Shown: positions 52,116 to 59,878 of the stretch, in pieces
How positions within the stretch are numbered: the stretch's first letter is position 1
Layout of the letters: each line of letters starts with the position of its first letter
Assembly (NCBI RefSeq): GCF_030538595.1
Contig: NZ_JAUNTS010000013.1
Location: 1 to 64,000 of the forward strand
From: Kocuria sp.
GTDB lineage: Bacteria; Actinomycetota; Actinomycetes; Actinomycetales; Micrococcaceae
DNA: 64,000 bases
Reading direction: 5' to 3'
Notes under the pieces: model-generated
Databases searched by the model: none
Told to the model about the DNA's origin: nothing
What the model saw: only the letters and a program-made list of their open reading frames with translations
Translations under genes and position numbers: made by a program

Positions 52116-52544
52116 GCTGTTCTCCTTGTCAGGTGAATGTGTGCCCGTGTCGGGCGTGATGTGCGTTTCCCCCTCAGTAGGGGAGTACCTGTCCCACCAG
52201 CGAGTGATGGCGTCGGCACGTTCGTCGTTGCCGTCACGATCACGCGCCCTTGCGGTTGCAACATCGGCGGGTGTTTCCAGGACGACAACCTCATCGGCAC
52301 CGACCCGGCGGGCGTGGTCAGCACGCTGGCCAGCGTCAGCCAACGTGCGAATGATCCACACGTCCCCGCGGTCGTACTCCCGTGCCTTGGACTCCATCAG
52401 CGAGCGCACCGACCGGGCGAGGTCGTCAGTCCCGTACTGGTCGCGCAGCGCGTCCAGGTCAATGACGAGGTCCGCGGGTTGTGCGTGGTCAGCTACCCAT
52501 GTCGTTTTTCCGGCCCCGGGTGGGCCGCACACGGTGCGGATCAT
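51489..52544 (-). CDS. P-loop kinase fused to capsid scaffolding protein
   Basis: A 351-residue open frame. Residues 1 to about 125 are a complete small P-loop kinase of the AAA_33/polynucleotide kinase type: Walker A CGPPGAGKTT (residues 6-15), LVIDLDALRDQYG, WIIRTLADAGQRADHARRVG, VVVLETPADVATARARDR, WWDRYSP. After a polar linker, residues 144-351 are a charged helical scaffold protein. The ATG overlaps the stop of the MuF-like gene (ATGA). An internal ATG at 52115 has a strong AAGGAG site, so the scaffold alone is probably also made. Why a nucleotide kinase is joined to a scaffold is not known. Confidence 0.8.
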   Translation of the reverse strand: MIRTVCGPPGAGKTTWVADHAQPADLVIDLDALRDQYGTDDLARSVRSLMESKAREYDRGDVWIIRTLADAGQRADHARRVGADEVVVLETPADVATARARDRDGNDERADAITRWWDRYSPTEGETHITPDTGTHSPDKENSMPQDHKTAGDQSGKDDENNQVPPEGGQAPADQGTGFPAETPLAEMTGEQREAYWKHQARKHEKTVKDRADYDDLKVKAEQFDQLQEASKTPDQKALDAAIAKARADTLAEVADERVRSAFQARGANIAPEALEKFLSRVNLASYIGADGTVDVDQVADSLSLLNSADTAQQRGTPRPTHQGFQRHAGASSVAAGRALFEARQGTPKSA

Positions 52545-53644
52545 GCTGCCCCTCGCTTCTGCAGTGCCGCCACTTCCTGCTCATAGCGGGTGATCCGGCG
52601 CTCTGCGGTCTTGCGGATGAAGAACGCCCGATCGTCGTCATCCGGCAAAGAGTTGGCGTAAGCGATTGACTTGCGTGCCGCTGAGATCCGTTTCTCGATC
52701 TCGCTGATCCGTTCCCCGGTGTCGGGTAGGTCAGCAGCACGGGCGTCCACGATCTTTTTGCGGCGCGCATCAGTCATGTCCGTGACCTTCTTGGACGGGC
52801 GAGCCATGAGCACCGGGCCCAGTTCCCCGTTCTCCTCGATGACAGGCCTGACGCGCTTGAGCGCTGCGGCGTTGGTCGATCCTGCGGCCTCATAGATGCG
52901 TTCCAGGTCCGACTGATTCAGCTGCAACCCTGGATCGCTGGTCGCTGTAACCGGTGCGACAGTGCACACGCATCCGTCGTGGATCGCCTTGAGGTCTTTG
53001 AGGGAGTAGAGGCGGGTTGCGGCGGCGACACAGAGACCGCACGGCCCGCCTTTTGTGAGTTCCGGGTGCAAGATGCGCCTGTACCCTGTGGCTTCGCGTC
53101 GTTTCCGACCGGTGGCCTTCTCCCGCTTCTTGGCCTCCAACATGTCGCGTGTGCTCGCCTTGGCGGTGAGAACGTCATGCTCTTCGTCGCGCTGGGCGAG
53201 GGCCATGTCCATCTCACCCAAGTCCTTCACGTTCAACGACACGGCTTCGCGTGAGACCTGCTCAGACCAGCCCTCTGACCGCATCCGCCGGTAGCGGCGA
53301 ACTGGACGTTCCCAGACCTCTTCTGGGCTGACTCCGCCGCGTTCTCGGGCGTACTTGAAGGGCAGCATGTCGGCGTCTTGGAGGACTGCGTCATCCGGGA
53401 AGATCGCTTCGGCGGCGTCGTAGACCTGCCGTAGTGTGGCGATGGTCTGCCGGCGGGCCTGCGCTTGTGCGGCTTCCACCAGAGCGGCGGATGCCCGGGC
53501 CTGTGCCCTGACCAGTTCGCCGTCGTACCAGCCGTCGAACGCTTCCCACAGTTCTAGGAGTTGCTGGATGAGCTTGGCGGTCAGCTTTGCCGTCGTTGCC
53601 GCCTGCACGTCAAGCAGCTTCGTCAACAGCCGCAGATCAGCCAC
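52541..53644 (-). CDS. MuF-like minor capsid protein
   Basis: A 367-residue protein following the portal gene (8-base overlap). The helical first half (FDGWYDGELVRAQARASAALVEAA) is typical of MuF-like proteins. The segment GGPCGLCVAAATRLYSLKDLKAIHDGCVCTVAPV, quoted here as CGLCVAAATRLY and HDGCVC, is the conserved Cys/His patch seen in actinophage MuF/maturation proteins. The C-terminal third is charged helix. It is ejected or involved in head maturation in relatives. GTG start. Confidence 0.8.
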   Translation of the reverse strand: MADLRLLTKLLDVQAATTAKLTAKLIQQLLELWEAFDGWYDGELVRAQARASAALVEAAQAQARRQTIATLRQVYDAAEAIFPDDAVLQDADMLPFKYARERGGVSPEEVWERPVRRYRRMRSEGWSEQVSREAVSLNVKDLGEMDMALAQRDEEHDVLTAKASTRDMLEAKKREKATGRKRREATGYRRILHPELTKGGPCGLCVAAATRLYSLKDLKAIHDGCVCTVAPVTATSDPGLQLNQSDLERIYEAAGSTNAAALKRVRPVIEENGELGPVLMARPSKKVTDMTDARRKKIVDARAADLPDTGERISEIEKRISAARKSIAYANSLPDDDDRAFFIRKTAERRITRYEQEVAALQKRGAA

Positions 53645-55043
53645 TGAGCGACATCCCCTCCATCAGCATGTCTTCGTTGCGCTGTAACTCCGCATCCCGG
53701 ATCTCCTGGGGATCGAGCTGCACGAACTTCTCCATGCGTGTTCGCCACGGCACACCCGCATCCTTGGCAGCTCGGGCAGACTCGGCGCGCTCCGTCAAGG
53801 AGGCACGACGCGGATCCGCGAACACAGGCCGCAGTGACATCTCATCCGCCCGATCTGCGAGCGCGACCAGGCGAAGTGCTGTGGCCATTGACGCTTTCAT
53901 GGGCCCGCGGAACTCGGTAATCAGGTCCTCGCACTCGAAAACCAACCCTTCACGTTTGAGTTCAGAACCGTTGGCCGACTCGTTGGCAGACTCAGGCGCC
54001 AGTAGATGCAAGGGGGTGTTGGACACAGCACCGAGATGCTTGATGTCGTCCCGGACCGCGTTGAGCACTGGCGTGATGTCGGTCGTCCCGGACTCCCACA
54101 GCTCAACCGCTGCGGGGAGGATCCAGAAAGACCCAGGATCTGACTCGAAGATGTCTTCGTAGTCGATTTCCTTACCATTCTGATCGTGCTTTGGGGCCCC
54201 CTTCAGCCCGCGCTGACGGAAGGCCTGAAGCGCGATCAGAATCATGCGCTGCAGGATGGTGTGGTTGATGCGTTCCATGGAACCGATGTGCTGTTCAAAG
54301 CACGCCTTGCCATCCTCTGGGCGCAGCTCCACAACCGGCACATAGTCCACGGGGAGTGGCCACAGGTCGTTGGAGAGCTGCCACAACTGCGGCACAATCC
54401 GCCACGTCCGAGCCGTCCCATGGGGGAGGATGGAACCACCAGGATGAATCGCAATCCGCTGGTACCCAGGCCTCCACAGCACGACCACGTCACGGTCGGC
54501 AACATCGTCGCGGTAAATCTTCAACGCCGCCAATGGCCTGAGAGGATCCGACGGGTTGGGCTCCACGATTACCTGGGACGGGTGTTCAGCCGAGATTCGC
54601 ACACCACCCTCGGAACCATGTTCCGGCATCTTGTGATCGGTGATCAGGTACCCGGCGCTCAGGCCGACAGCCCAGCGCAAAGCGCGCCGGTACTCGTTCG
54701 TGGCATCTGAGCCCTCCATGATGCGATTGACCTCGTCATCACCGTCAGCTGACGCATCCACGGCCGTCTTGAAGGTCAGCAACTTGATGCGGTGCAGACG
54801 AGCGTTCGTGATCACCTCGGCATAATTGAGGTTCGCAATCTTCTGCAGCCTCTGGAAGTTACCGCCCTTGTCCGGCCACGGGATGGGCGGGGAACCGTCC
54901 AACCATTGCTCGTTCTTGTGGATCTGCGGCAGCCGGTCACCGAGCTTCTTGGCCAGGTACTCCATCCACCACTCATCGCTACCTCGCTGGACCAAGGAAG
55001 CCGGCGGATACTCGCCAAACCCTGCAACAAACCGCTGCTGCAT
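53637..55043 (-). CDS. Portal protein
   Basis: A 468-residue phage portal, the dodecameric ring through which DNA enters and leaves the head. Features: SDEWWMEYLAKKLGDRLPQI, NLNYAEVITNARLHRIKLLTF, ALRWAVGLSAGYLITDH, and the C-terminal helical region with ALRLVALADRADEMSLRPVFADP. GAGGAGG precedes the ATG. It lies 12 bases after the large terminase gene. Confidence 0.9.
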   Translation of the reverse strand: MQQRFVAGFGEYPPASLVQRGSDEWWMEYLAKKLGDRLPQIHKNEQWLDGSPPIPWPDKGGNFQRLQKIANLNYAEVITNARLHRIKLLTFKTAVDASADGDDEVNRIMEGSDATNEYRRALRWAVGLSAGYLITDHKMPEHGSEGGVRISAEHPSQVIVEPNPSDPLRPLAALKIYRDDVADRDVVVLWRPGYQRIAIHPGGSILPHGTARTWRIVPQLWQLSNDLWPLPVDYVPVVELRPEDGKACFEQHIGSMERINHTILQRMILIALQAFRQRGLKGAPKHDQNGKEIDYEDIFESDPGSFWILPAAVELWESGTTDITPVLNAVRDDIKHLGAVSNTPLHLLAPESANESANGSELKREGLVFECEDLITEFRGPMKASMATALRLVALADRADEMSLRPVFADPRRASLTERAESARAAKDAGVPWRTRMEKFVQLDPQEIRDAELQRNEDMLMEGMSLSG

Positions 55044-55055
55044 CTCGCCTCCTCA

Positions 55056-56771
55056 TCAACGACGACGGGACCCGCCCACACGAAACGGAACGAACGTCTC
55101 CGGCTGTTCTTCTTCGGGATTGTTCAACACAGCTGCACGGGCCTCGTAGGCGAGAGTTGCCGCCATAGCGCCGTCCATCTTCTTGACGGAATGCTTGGCT
55201 TCCTTCCCGATCACGATGCCCCCACGACGAGACCACCGTCGGGCGTTGATCAGATGCCGCACCAAGACCGGGTTCGCACTGATCTTCACCTGGGCTTTGG
55301 CAATCACGTCATGCAACCGTTGGAGCGCGAGCGCCATCTTGGTGTCGAGCTTCGTCCACCACTTCACTGCGGAGTTCCCCGATGCCTTCGCCCGGTAACC
55401 ATCGGCATATTCGCGTTCCCATCGCTCGACTTGGTCGATCCAGTGCGGCGGATCCGCGAAGAACGCCACCACTTTGTATCGCTCGTGGGCACGCCCCACA
55501 GCGGCATCCACCGCCAGCTCGTCCACCCGCCAGTCCTTGGCCTCCGGCCCATCCGGGCACTCCCAAATGCCGATCTCAAACAAATACCCGTCCGAGACCC
55601 TGCACCCCACCAGGGCGGTGGCGTCATCGGTCTGGGCGCCGTCGAAGCCGAGAGTGATTTCCTCGCCCTCGGCTACCCTGTCCTCACCTCGCCCCGGCAT
55701 ATCCCGGATGGCATCCGAGATCTGCGCGGGAGTCACCCAAGCGTTGTGCGCCTCGGTCAGTGCGTTGAGGAAGTACCGGCGGGCGTCCTCCGGCGTGTTT
55801 CGGGGGTCAAAGATGTCGTCAATGACGCCTTGCTTGGAGTTCCAGTCGAGAGCTTCTCCGTAAGCCTCTTCAATCGCAGCTTCGAGCTTGTCAAGATCAG
55901 CCAGATCTTGGAGGTCCGACCATCTGTGGTCGTACAGCATGCGGATCCGCCCACGAAACTTCGGCCGGCCACCATCAGCGAGCGCGGCCAACGATTCTTC
56001 GATCAGTTCCGCGAACTTGTAGGTGGCCTCAGCCACCGATTCTTCACCAGGTGCATACATGGTGGTGGTCTCGATGTACCAGGTCTGATCGAGTTTCTTC
56101 CGCTTCACCAGGTTGCGAGTGACAGTGTTGTGCATCTTGCGCAGCTGGGGAGTGTTGTAAAGGTGCGATTCGTCAAAGACAACGAACGTTTCTTTGCCAC
56201 CGTCCTTGGACGCGGATCCTGCCGTTGACGGCGTGATCTCGCCACCGTAGGGCAGGATCACCCTGGTGAGTCCGGCGTCGAGCCCGTAGGCCTTCATCTC
56301 GCTGAGAGGGCCATCTGTGAGGTTGAGGTGCACCTGGTCGTAGACGTTTCCCGTCTGGCCTTCCTCTGTGGCCATGACGCGGACAAATGGCGCAGTGACC
56401 TGCCTGCCCATCGGCTCGCCAGCCTGGTATACGTAGGTCTGCCCGAGGAACTCGTACTTTTCCCCGCCCTGTGCCCATCCCTCGAACCGGCACGGACCCA
56501 GAGCCTCGAACAGCACCAACTCCGCGGCCAACCCAGACTTGTTACAGCCCTTCGGCCGGGAGAAGAACGCGGAGTCAATCAAGCGACGCCCATCCCCGTC
56601 CAGGGAGTAGCAGTCCACGATGAACTGGGAGTACTCGTCACCATGGCGGATCGGCTCCCTCTGGACGGGACCGGGCCCGTGGACGACGAACGTCTCCACC
56701 CACCACAGCGCCAGCCACCCCAATGACCGTGCCCTGGACGCGGCAGGTGGCCGCACAACTTTGTGCGGCAT
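55056..56771 (-). CDS. Terminase large subunit
   Basis: A 571-residue packaging motor. The ATPase domain has a Walker A-like PKGCNKSG (residues about 73-80) and Walker B FVVFDESHLY. The nuclease domain shows the first acidic site in TLGFDGAQTDDATALVG and later acidic residues (FFADPPHWIDQ). It cuts and pumps DNA through the portal. The ATG shares one base with the small-subunit stop (TGATG). Confidence 0.93.
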   Translation of the reverse strand: MPHKVVRPPAASRARSLGWLALWWVETFVVHGPGPVQREPIRHGDEYSQFIVDCYSLDGDGRRLIDSAFFSRPKGCNKSGLAAELVLFEALGPCRFEGWAQGGEKYEFLGQTYVYQAGEPMGRQVTAPFVRVMATEEGQTGNVYDQVHLNLTDGPLSEMKAYGLDAGLTRVILPYGGEITPSTAGSASKDGGKETFVVFDESHLYNTPQLRKMHNTVTRNLVKRKKLDQTWYIETTTMYAPGEESVAEATYKFAELIEESLAALADGGRPKFRGRIRMLYDHRWSDLQDLADLDKLEAAIEEAYGEALDWNSKQGVIDDIFDPRNTPEDARRYFLNALTEAHNAWVTPAQISDAIRDMPGRGEDRVAEGEEITLGFDGAQTDDATALVGCRVSDGYLFEIGIWECPDGPEAKDWRVDELAVDAAVGRAHERYKVVAFFADPPHWIDQVERWEREYADGYRAKASGNSAVKWWTKLDTKMALALQRLHDVIAKAQVKISANPVLVRHLINARRWSRRGGIVIGKEAKHSVKKMDGAMAATLAYEARAAVLNNPEEEQPETFVPFRVGGSRRR

Positions 56772-57244
56772 CAGTCGGCCATCCTTGAGCGCCGGTCCTG
56801 GATCGAAGTGACAGTAGCGCCTGGGCCGGTTCCGACTGCAGTTGTAGGCGGTACCTCAATCTCTGACTTGAGCCGGAGTCTGTCTTCCACCGTGGCACCA
56901 AACTTGGCGACGCGGATCCTGATCTCGGAGGCGTACTCCCACTTGCCCTTAGACCACATGATGTGGTGCATCAGAGCAGTGTCCAGAAGGAAGTCCCAGT
57001 CCGGGTCAGAGAGCATCCGTGATGCTTGCGGTGAGCGTCGCCAGTGGTTCCACCAGCGCCGCGTGAGCGGGTGCCAGTCCTCACCGTTGGGCAGCACTTC
57101 CGGACCCTTCGGCAGATCCGGGCCAAAGTACTTGGTGCCACGGACAATGCGCAGATTCGTGTTGTCCTGCTGCAGCTGGGTGCGCTCTGACTGGTCACGT
57201 GACCGCGAGCGCCGATCTTTCGGTGCCGGGCCATTCCCAGCCAT
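56771..57244 (-). CDS. Terminase small subunit
   Basis: A 157-residue protein directly before TerL. A basic N-terminus (APKDRRSRSRDQS) is followed by the segment WHPLTRRWWNHWRRSPQA, typical of actinophage TerS, and a helical middle (MWSKGKWEYASEIRIRVAKFGATVEDRLRL). The ATG at 57244 with GGAGG seven bases upstream is preferred over GTG 57247. Confidence 0.85.
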   Translation of the reverse strand: MAGNGPAPKDRRSRSRDQSERTQLQQDNTNLRIVRGTKYFGPDLPKGPEVLPNGEDWHPLTRRWWNHWRRSPQASRMLSDPDWDFLLDTALMHHIMWSKGKWEYASEIRIRVAKFGATVEDRLRLKSEIEVPPTTAVGTGPGATVTSIQDRRSRMAD

Positions 57245-57269
57245 CACTCCACCTCCGTGTCGGTGCAGG

Positions 57270-57584
57270 TCAGGCGCGTGCCGCAGCCTCCTGCTCGGTG
57301 CGTGGCATCACGCCACTGATCAACCCGCGCAATCGTGCGTTCGCCTCAGCGATCTGCTCGTCCAACACGGGGATCTGTCCCTGTTCCCACTTCCGTCCAT
57401 TCGCAGCAACCTCAGCGCGCCGCTCTTCCAGGCCGGTGAGCCTGATGTTTGTTCGCTTAATCTCATACTCAGCCAATCGCCTGCATTCAACTGAACAATA
57501 CTTTTGCGGACGACCATTTGAATGAATAGCCAGGAATGAAAAACCGCACATTATACACATGCGGTCTCTTTGTTTCTCCTGCAC
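57270..57584 (-). CDS. Small zinc-finger protein with helical tail
   Basis: A 104-residue protein. CIMCG and KYCSVEC (four Cys spaced as a zinc ribbon) lie in residues 10-35, followed by a charged helix. The GTG at 57584 is preceded by GGGGGAG. The first half is noticeably more AT-rich than neighbours. Located just upstream of terS; DNA-binding or regulatory role possible. Confidence 0.65.
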   Translation of the reverse strand: MQEKQRDRMCIMCGFSFLAIHSNGRPQKYCSVECRRLAEYEIKRTNIRLTGLEERRAEVAANGRKWEQGQIPVLDEQIAEANARLRGLISGVMPRTEQEAAARA

Positions 57585-57675
57585 ATTCTCCCCCCAGACC
57601 CACGCGCACAGCGATCGGCAGAACGTAGCGGCGTGGAAGCGCGGCACCCGGGGGAGAGGGTCCCCGCCCCCGGGG

Positions 57676-57981
57676 TTATTCACCCATGTCAATGCCAGGA
57701 TGCTGCTCTGTCGGGCGCCGCTCACGCACACGCTTTTGCGATGTTGCCCCTTGTGAGGCGGTGATTTTGTCGTGATGCCATGAACACAAGGATGTGAGTG
57801 CTTCGTCATTGCCTGCCCCATCCACGTGGTGCACGTCTGTGGCCTGAGCTGCGCACCGTGCTCCCGTGTCTGGGGATACGTATGTGCACTGCCACCCATC
57901 GTGTTCCAGCTGAGCCTTGCGGCGCCGCGCCCAATCCTTTGGCAATTGTTTTGTACGTCCAGATCGGTTACCCCACGGCAT
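57676..57981 (-). CDS. HNH endonuclease
   Basis: A 101-residue HNH nuclease: basic N-terminus (GRTKQLPKDWARRRKAQLE), C in WQCTYVSPDTGARC, the DVHHVDG core and the LTSLCSWHHDKIT box. Such HNH genes next to terS are common in siphophages and aid packaging. Starts ATG 57981 on the preceding stop (TAATG). Confidence 0.88.
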   Translation of the reverse strand: MPWGNRSGRTKQLPKDWARRRKAQLEHDGWQCTYVSPDTGARCAAQATDVHHVDGAGNDEALTSLCSWHHDKITASQGATSQKRVRERRPTEQHPGIDMGE

Positions 57982-58178
57982 TAACGATTCCTTTTATCCC
58001 CAGGCCAAAACCCATTGGTTTCAAAGTGCCATTGCGCGCAAATACGTTTCGCCCGCGCCAAGCCCACGTGCTTCACCAAATTGCGAGTGCACCGAGTGAA
58101 GTCGCCCGGCGTCCCCCACCGGATCTTGATGGCACCAGGACCGAGCTTCCAATATCGCTCAAGGTCATTACCTGCCAC
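57981..58178 (-). CDS. Small conserved phage protein
   Basis: A 65-residue basic protein (MAGNDLERYWKLGPGAIKI, WGTPGDFTRCTRNLVKHVG, NGFWPGDKRNR) of a kind found beside HNH genes in actinophages. No assigned function. The coding segment is richer in A+T than its neighbours. Confidence 0.7.
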   Translation of the reverse strand: MAGNDLERYWKLGPGAIKIRWGTPGDFTRCTRNLVKHVGLARAKRICAQWHFETNGFWPGDKRNR

Positions 58179-58251
58179 ATCTCCACCCCACTCGGTGCAC
58201 CCCGTCTAGCCCTGACGCTGGCTAGTCCATGCTGCGCCATCAGGACATGAG

Positions 58252-58282
58252 GAAGGCCCCACACCAACCGTGCAGGGCCTTC
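58252..58282 (-). terminator. Hairpin in the gap before the HNH/terminase operon
   Basis: An 8-bp stem GAAGGCCC/GGGCCTTC with a 15-base loop lies in the 220-base gap after the zinc-finger/HTH gene. It may end the early transcript; a promoter for the late operon should lie nearby but none was clear. Confidence 0.5.
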
Positions 58283-58398
58283 AATGCGGTTCCGAAAGCC
58301 TCAACCGAGACTTTTCGCATTTGATCAGATACTAGCGTGACAACGCCGCTCCACGCCACATGTCGAGGTTCCAGCGTGTCCGGACCCACCAGACATCA

Positions 58399-59175
58399 TC
58401 AAGCGGCAGACGCAGACTCAACCCCGGTGCCGTGCAACGCCTGCCAAGCCTCCCACGCATCAGCAGCCCAAATCCCATGCAACGGGTACGGACCTGCGTA
58501 CACCTGCACCTTCCCGCGCTTAACCCACTGTCGGATCGTTGCAGCGGGCACACGCTTGCCCATCAACGAAAACAGGCCCGCCATCTCCTCTGCAGAAACG
58601 AACCGCTGCAAGTGCCCCGCCACTTTGGCCGCACGCATCTGGGCCAGATCCTCAACCTCCCACAACACGCCACACCGACGGCATCGCACCTCTGACTGAC
58701 CCTGCCGACTCACCAGCGACGCCCCACAATCACACGTGCCAGCCACCTTCCGCTCAGGCTCGCGGTCCATGACTCGCACCGCATCACGAACAGCGACCAC
58801 CAGCTGCTCATACCGGAGTGCAACATCCTCCGCCCGGCACACTTGTGGCCAACCATCGAGTGCACGCTTGACCAAAGCATCCGCGTCATCATCGAAAACG
58901 AACCGCCCAGACGGGGCAGCTAACCACACCACCGCCTGCAAAGCCCGCCGCAGAGCGCCCGCAGCATCCGAAGCTGTCGCGTTGAAGACAAGCGCCGTCT
59001 CCGACGACGACCGTCCACGATCACTGACCTGTCGAGCTTGCTTCGTGACCGTCACATCTACCTCAACCAGCAACGCCGGAACCCGACGCACCAGCCTTTC
59101 AAACCGTCGTGAACACTGCGTACACAAGTGCCCCTCGGTGGCTGGGACATCATCAACCAGACACAGCGCGCTCAT
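58399..59175 (-). CDS. Zinc-finger and helix-turn-helix DNA-binding protein
   Basis: A 258-residue protein. N-terminal Cys pairs (LCLVDDV, HLCTQCSRRFERL) and a middle ribbon (CDCGASLVSRQGQSEVRCRRCG) suggest two zinc sites. The C-terminal 70 residues (FVSAEEMAGLFSLMGKRVP, ATIRQWVKRGKVQVYAG) are a MerR-like HTH. The ATG overlaps the next upstream gene by four bases. It is the last early gene before the terminase block and may control the early-late switch (inference). Confidence 0.7.
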   Translation of the reverse strand: MSALCLVDDVPATEGHLCTQCSRRFERLVRRVPALLVEVDVTVTKQARQVSDRGRSSSETALVFNATASDAAGALRRALQAVVWLAAPSGRFVFDDDADALVKRALDGWPQVCRAEDVALRYEQLVVAVRDAVRVMDREPERKVAGTCDCGASLVSRQGQSEVRCRRCGVLWEVEDLAQMRAAKVAGHLQRFVSAEEMAGLFSLMGKRVPAATIRQWVKRGKVQVYAGPYPLHGIWAADAWEAWQALHGTGVESASAA

Positions 59176-59447
59176 GATTTCCCCTGCTGCTGGTACTCCT
59201 GGTGGTAGCTGAACGCGGCACGCTCCAACGTCTCCCGATCGTGCGGGTCCTTTACATGCTTCAATAGCTCAAGCACCACAGCCTCAGCAATGAACGGCGC
59301 CGCAGCCTGAACGGCGTTCAGTATCGGTTCCTTGACCACGTGTTGTTGGAACAGGGTGAGTGAGTCCCAATCCCGGCCAGTATCCGCGGCCTTCCACCAC
59401 GCATACCCGGCGACGTCCACTGCTTCTGATGTCACGATCTCGCTCAT
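59172..59447 (-). CDS. Small hypothetical phage protein
   Basis: A 91-residue acidic helical protein (VAGYAWWKAADTGRDWDSLT, FIAEAVVLELLKHVKD). No known domain. It overlaps both neighbours by four bases, so it is a true gene of the early operon. Confidence 0.65.
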   Translation of the reverse strand: MSEIVTSEAVDVAGYAWWKAADTGRDWDSLTLFQQHVVKEPILNAVQAAAPFIAEAVVLELLKHVKDPHDRETLERAAFSYHQEYQQQGKS

Positions 59448-59878
59448 GCCTGTTCCTCCTGCTCGGTCCCACCAACGGTGGTGATAATCAGCGTCAGCCC
59501 AGGCCGCAACTGATCCGGACTACCCGCCTCGATGGACACACGCCGCACAGCCTTCGTGTCGTCATCGGTGAGCACACCGGCCTGCACCAAACCATCAATT
59601 GCCGGCTTCACCGTGGGCATCAGGTTGTGAGGGTCGTACCTGGTTGTGGTCTTGCGCTTATGCACCACCGCCACAATGTCCACCTGCTCAGTGAACGCCG
59701 CCTTCGCGTTGCGGCCCACGAAATACGCAGCCGACCGCCACCTCCGGACAAGATTCGCCTTCGGGGCCCAATGCAGGCGCTGATTCGAGTTCAACCAGTC
59801 ACCACACAACGGGATCTCAAACTTGGCCCTGGATGGATTTATGTTCTCTGCTTGTACCTGGGGAAGTTCTACCTTCAT
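59444..59878 (-). CDS. RusA-like Holliday junction resolvase
   Basis: A 144-residue protein with the RusA core: LNSNQRLHWAPKANLVRRWR near the start, RYDPHNLMPTVKPAIDGLV (the D..N...K..D.L pattern with catalytic acidic residues) and AGVLTDDDTKAV. It resolves branched DNA before packaging. Overlaps neighbours by four bases. Confidence 0.85.
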   Translation of the reverse strand: MKVELPQVQAENINPSRAKFEIPLCGDWLNSNQRLHWAPKANLVRRWRSAAYFVGRNAKAAFTEQVDIVAVVHKRKTTTRYDPHNLMPTVKPAIDGLVQAGVLTDDDTKAVRRVSIEAGSPDQLRPGLTLIITTVGGTEQEEQA

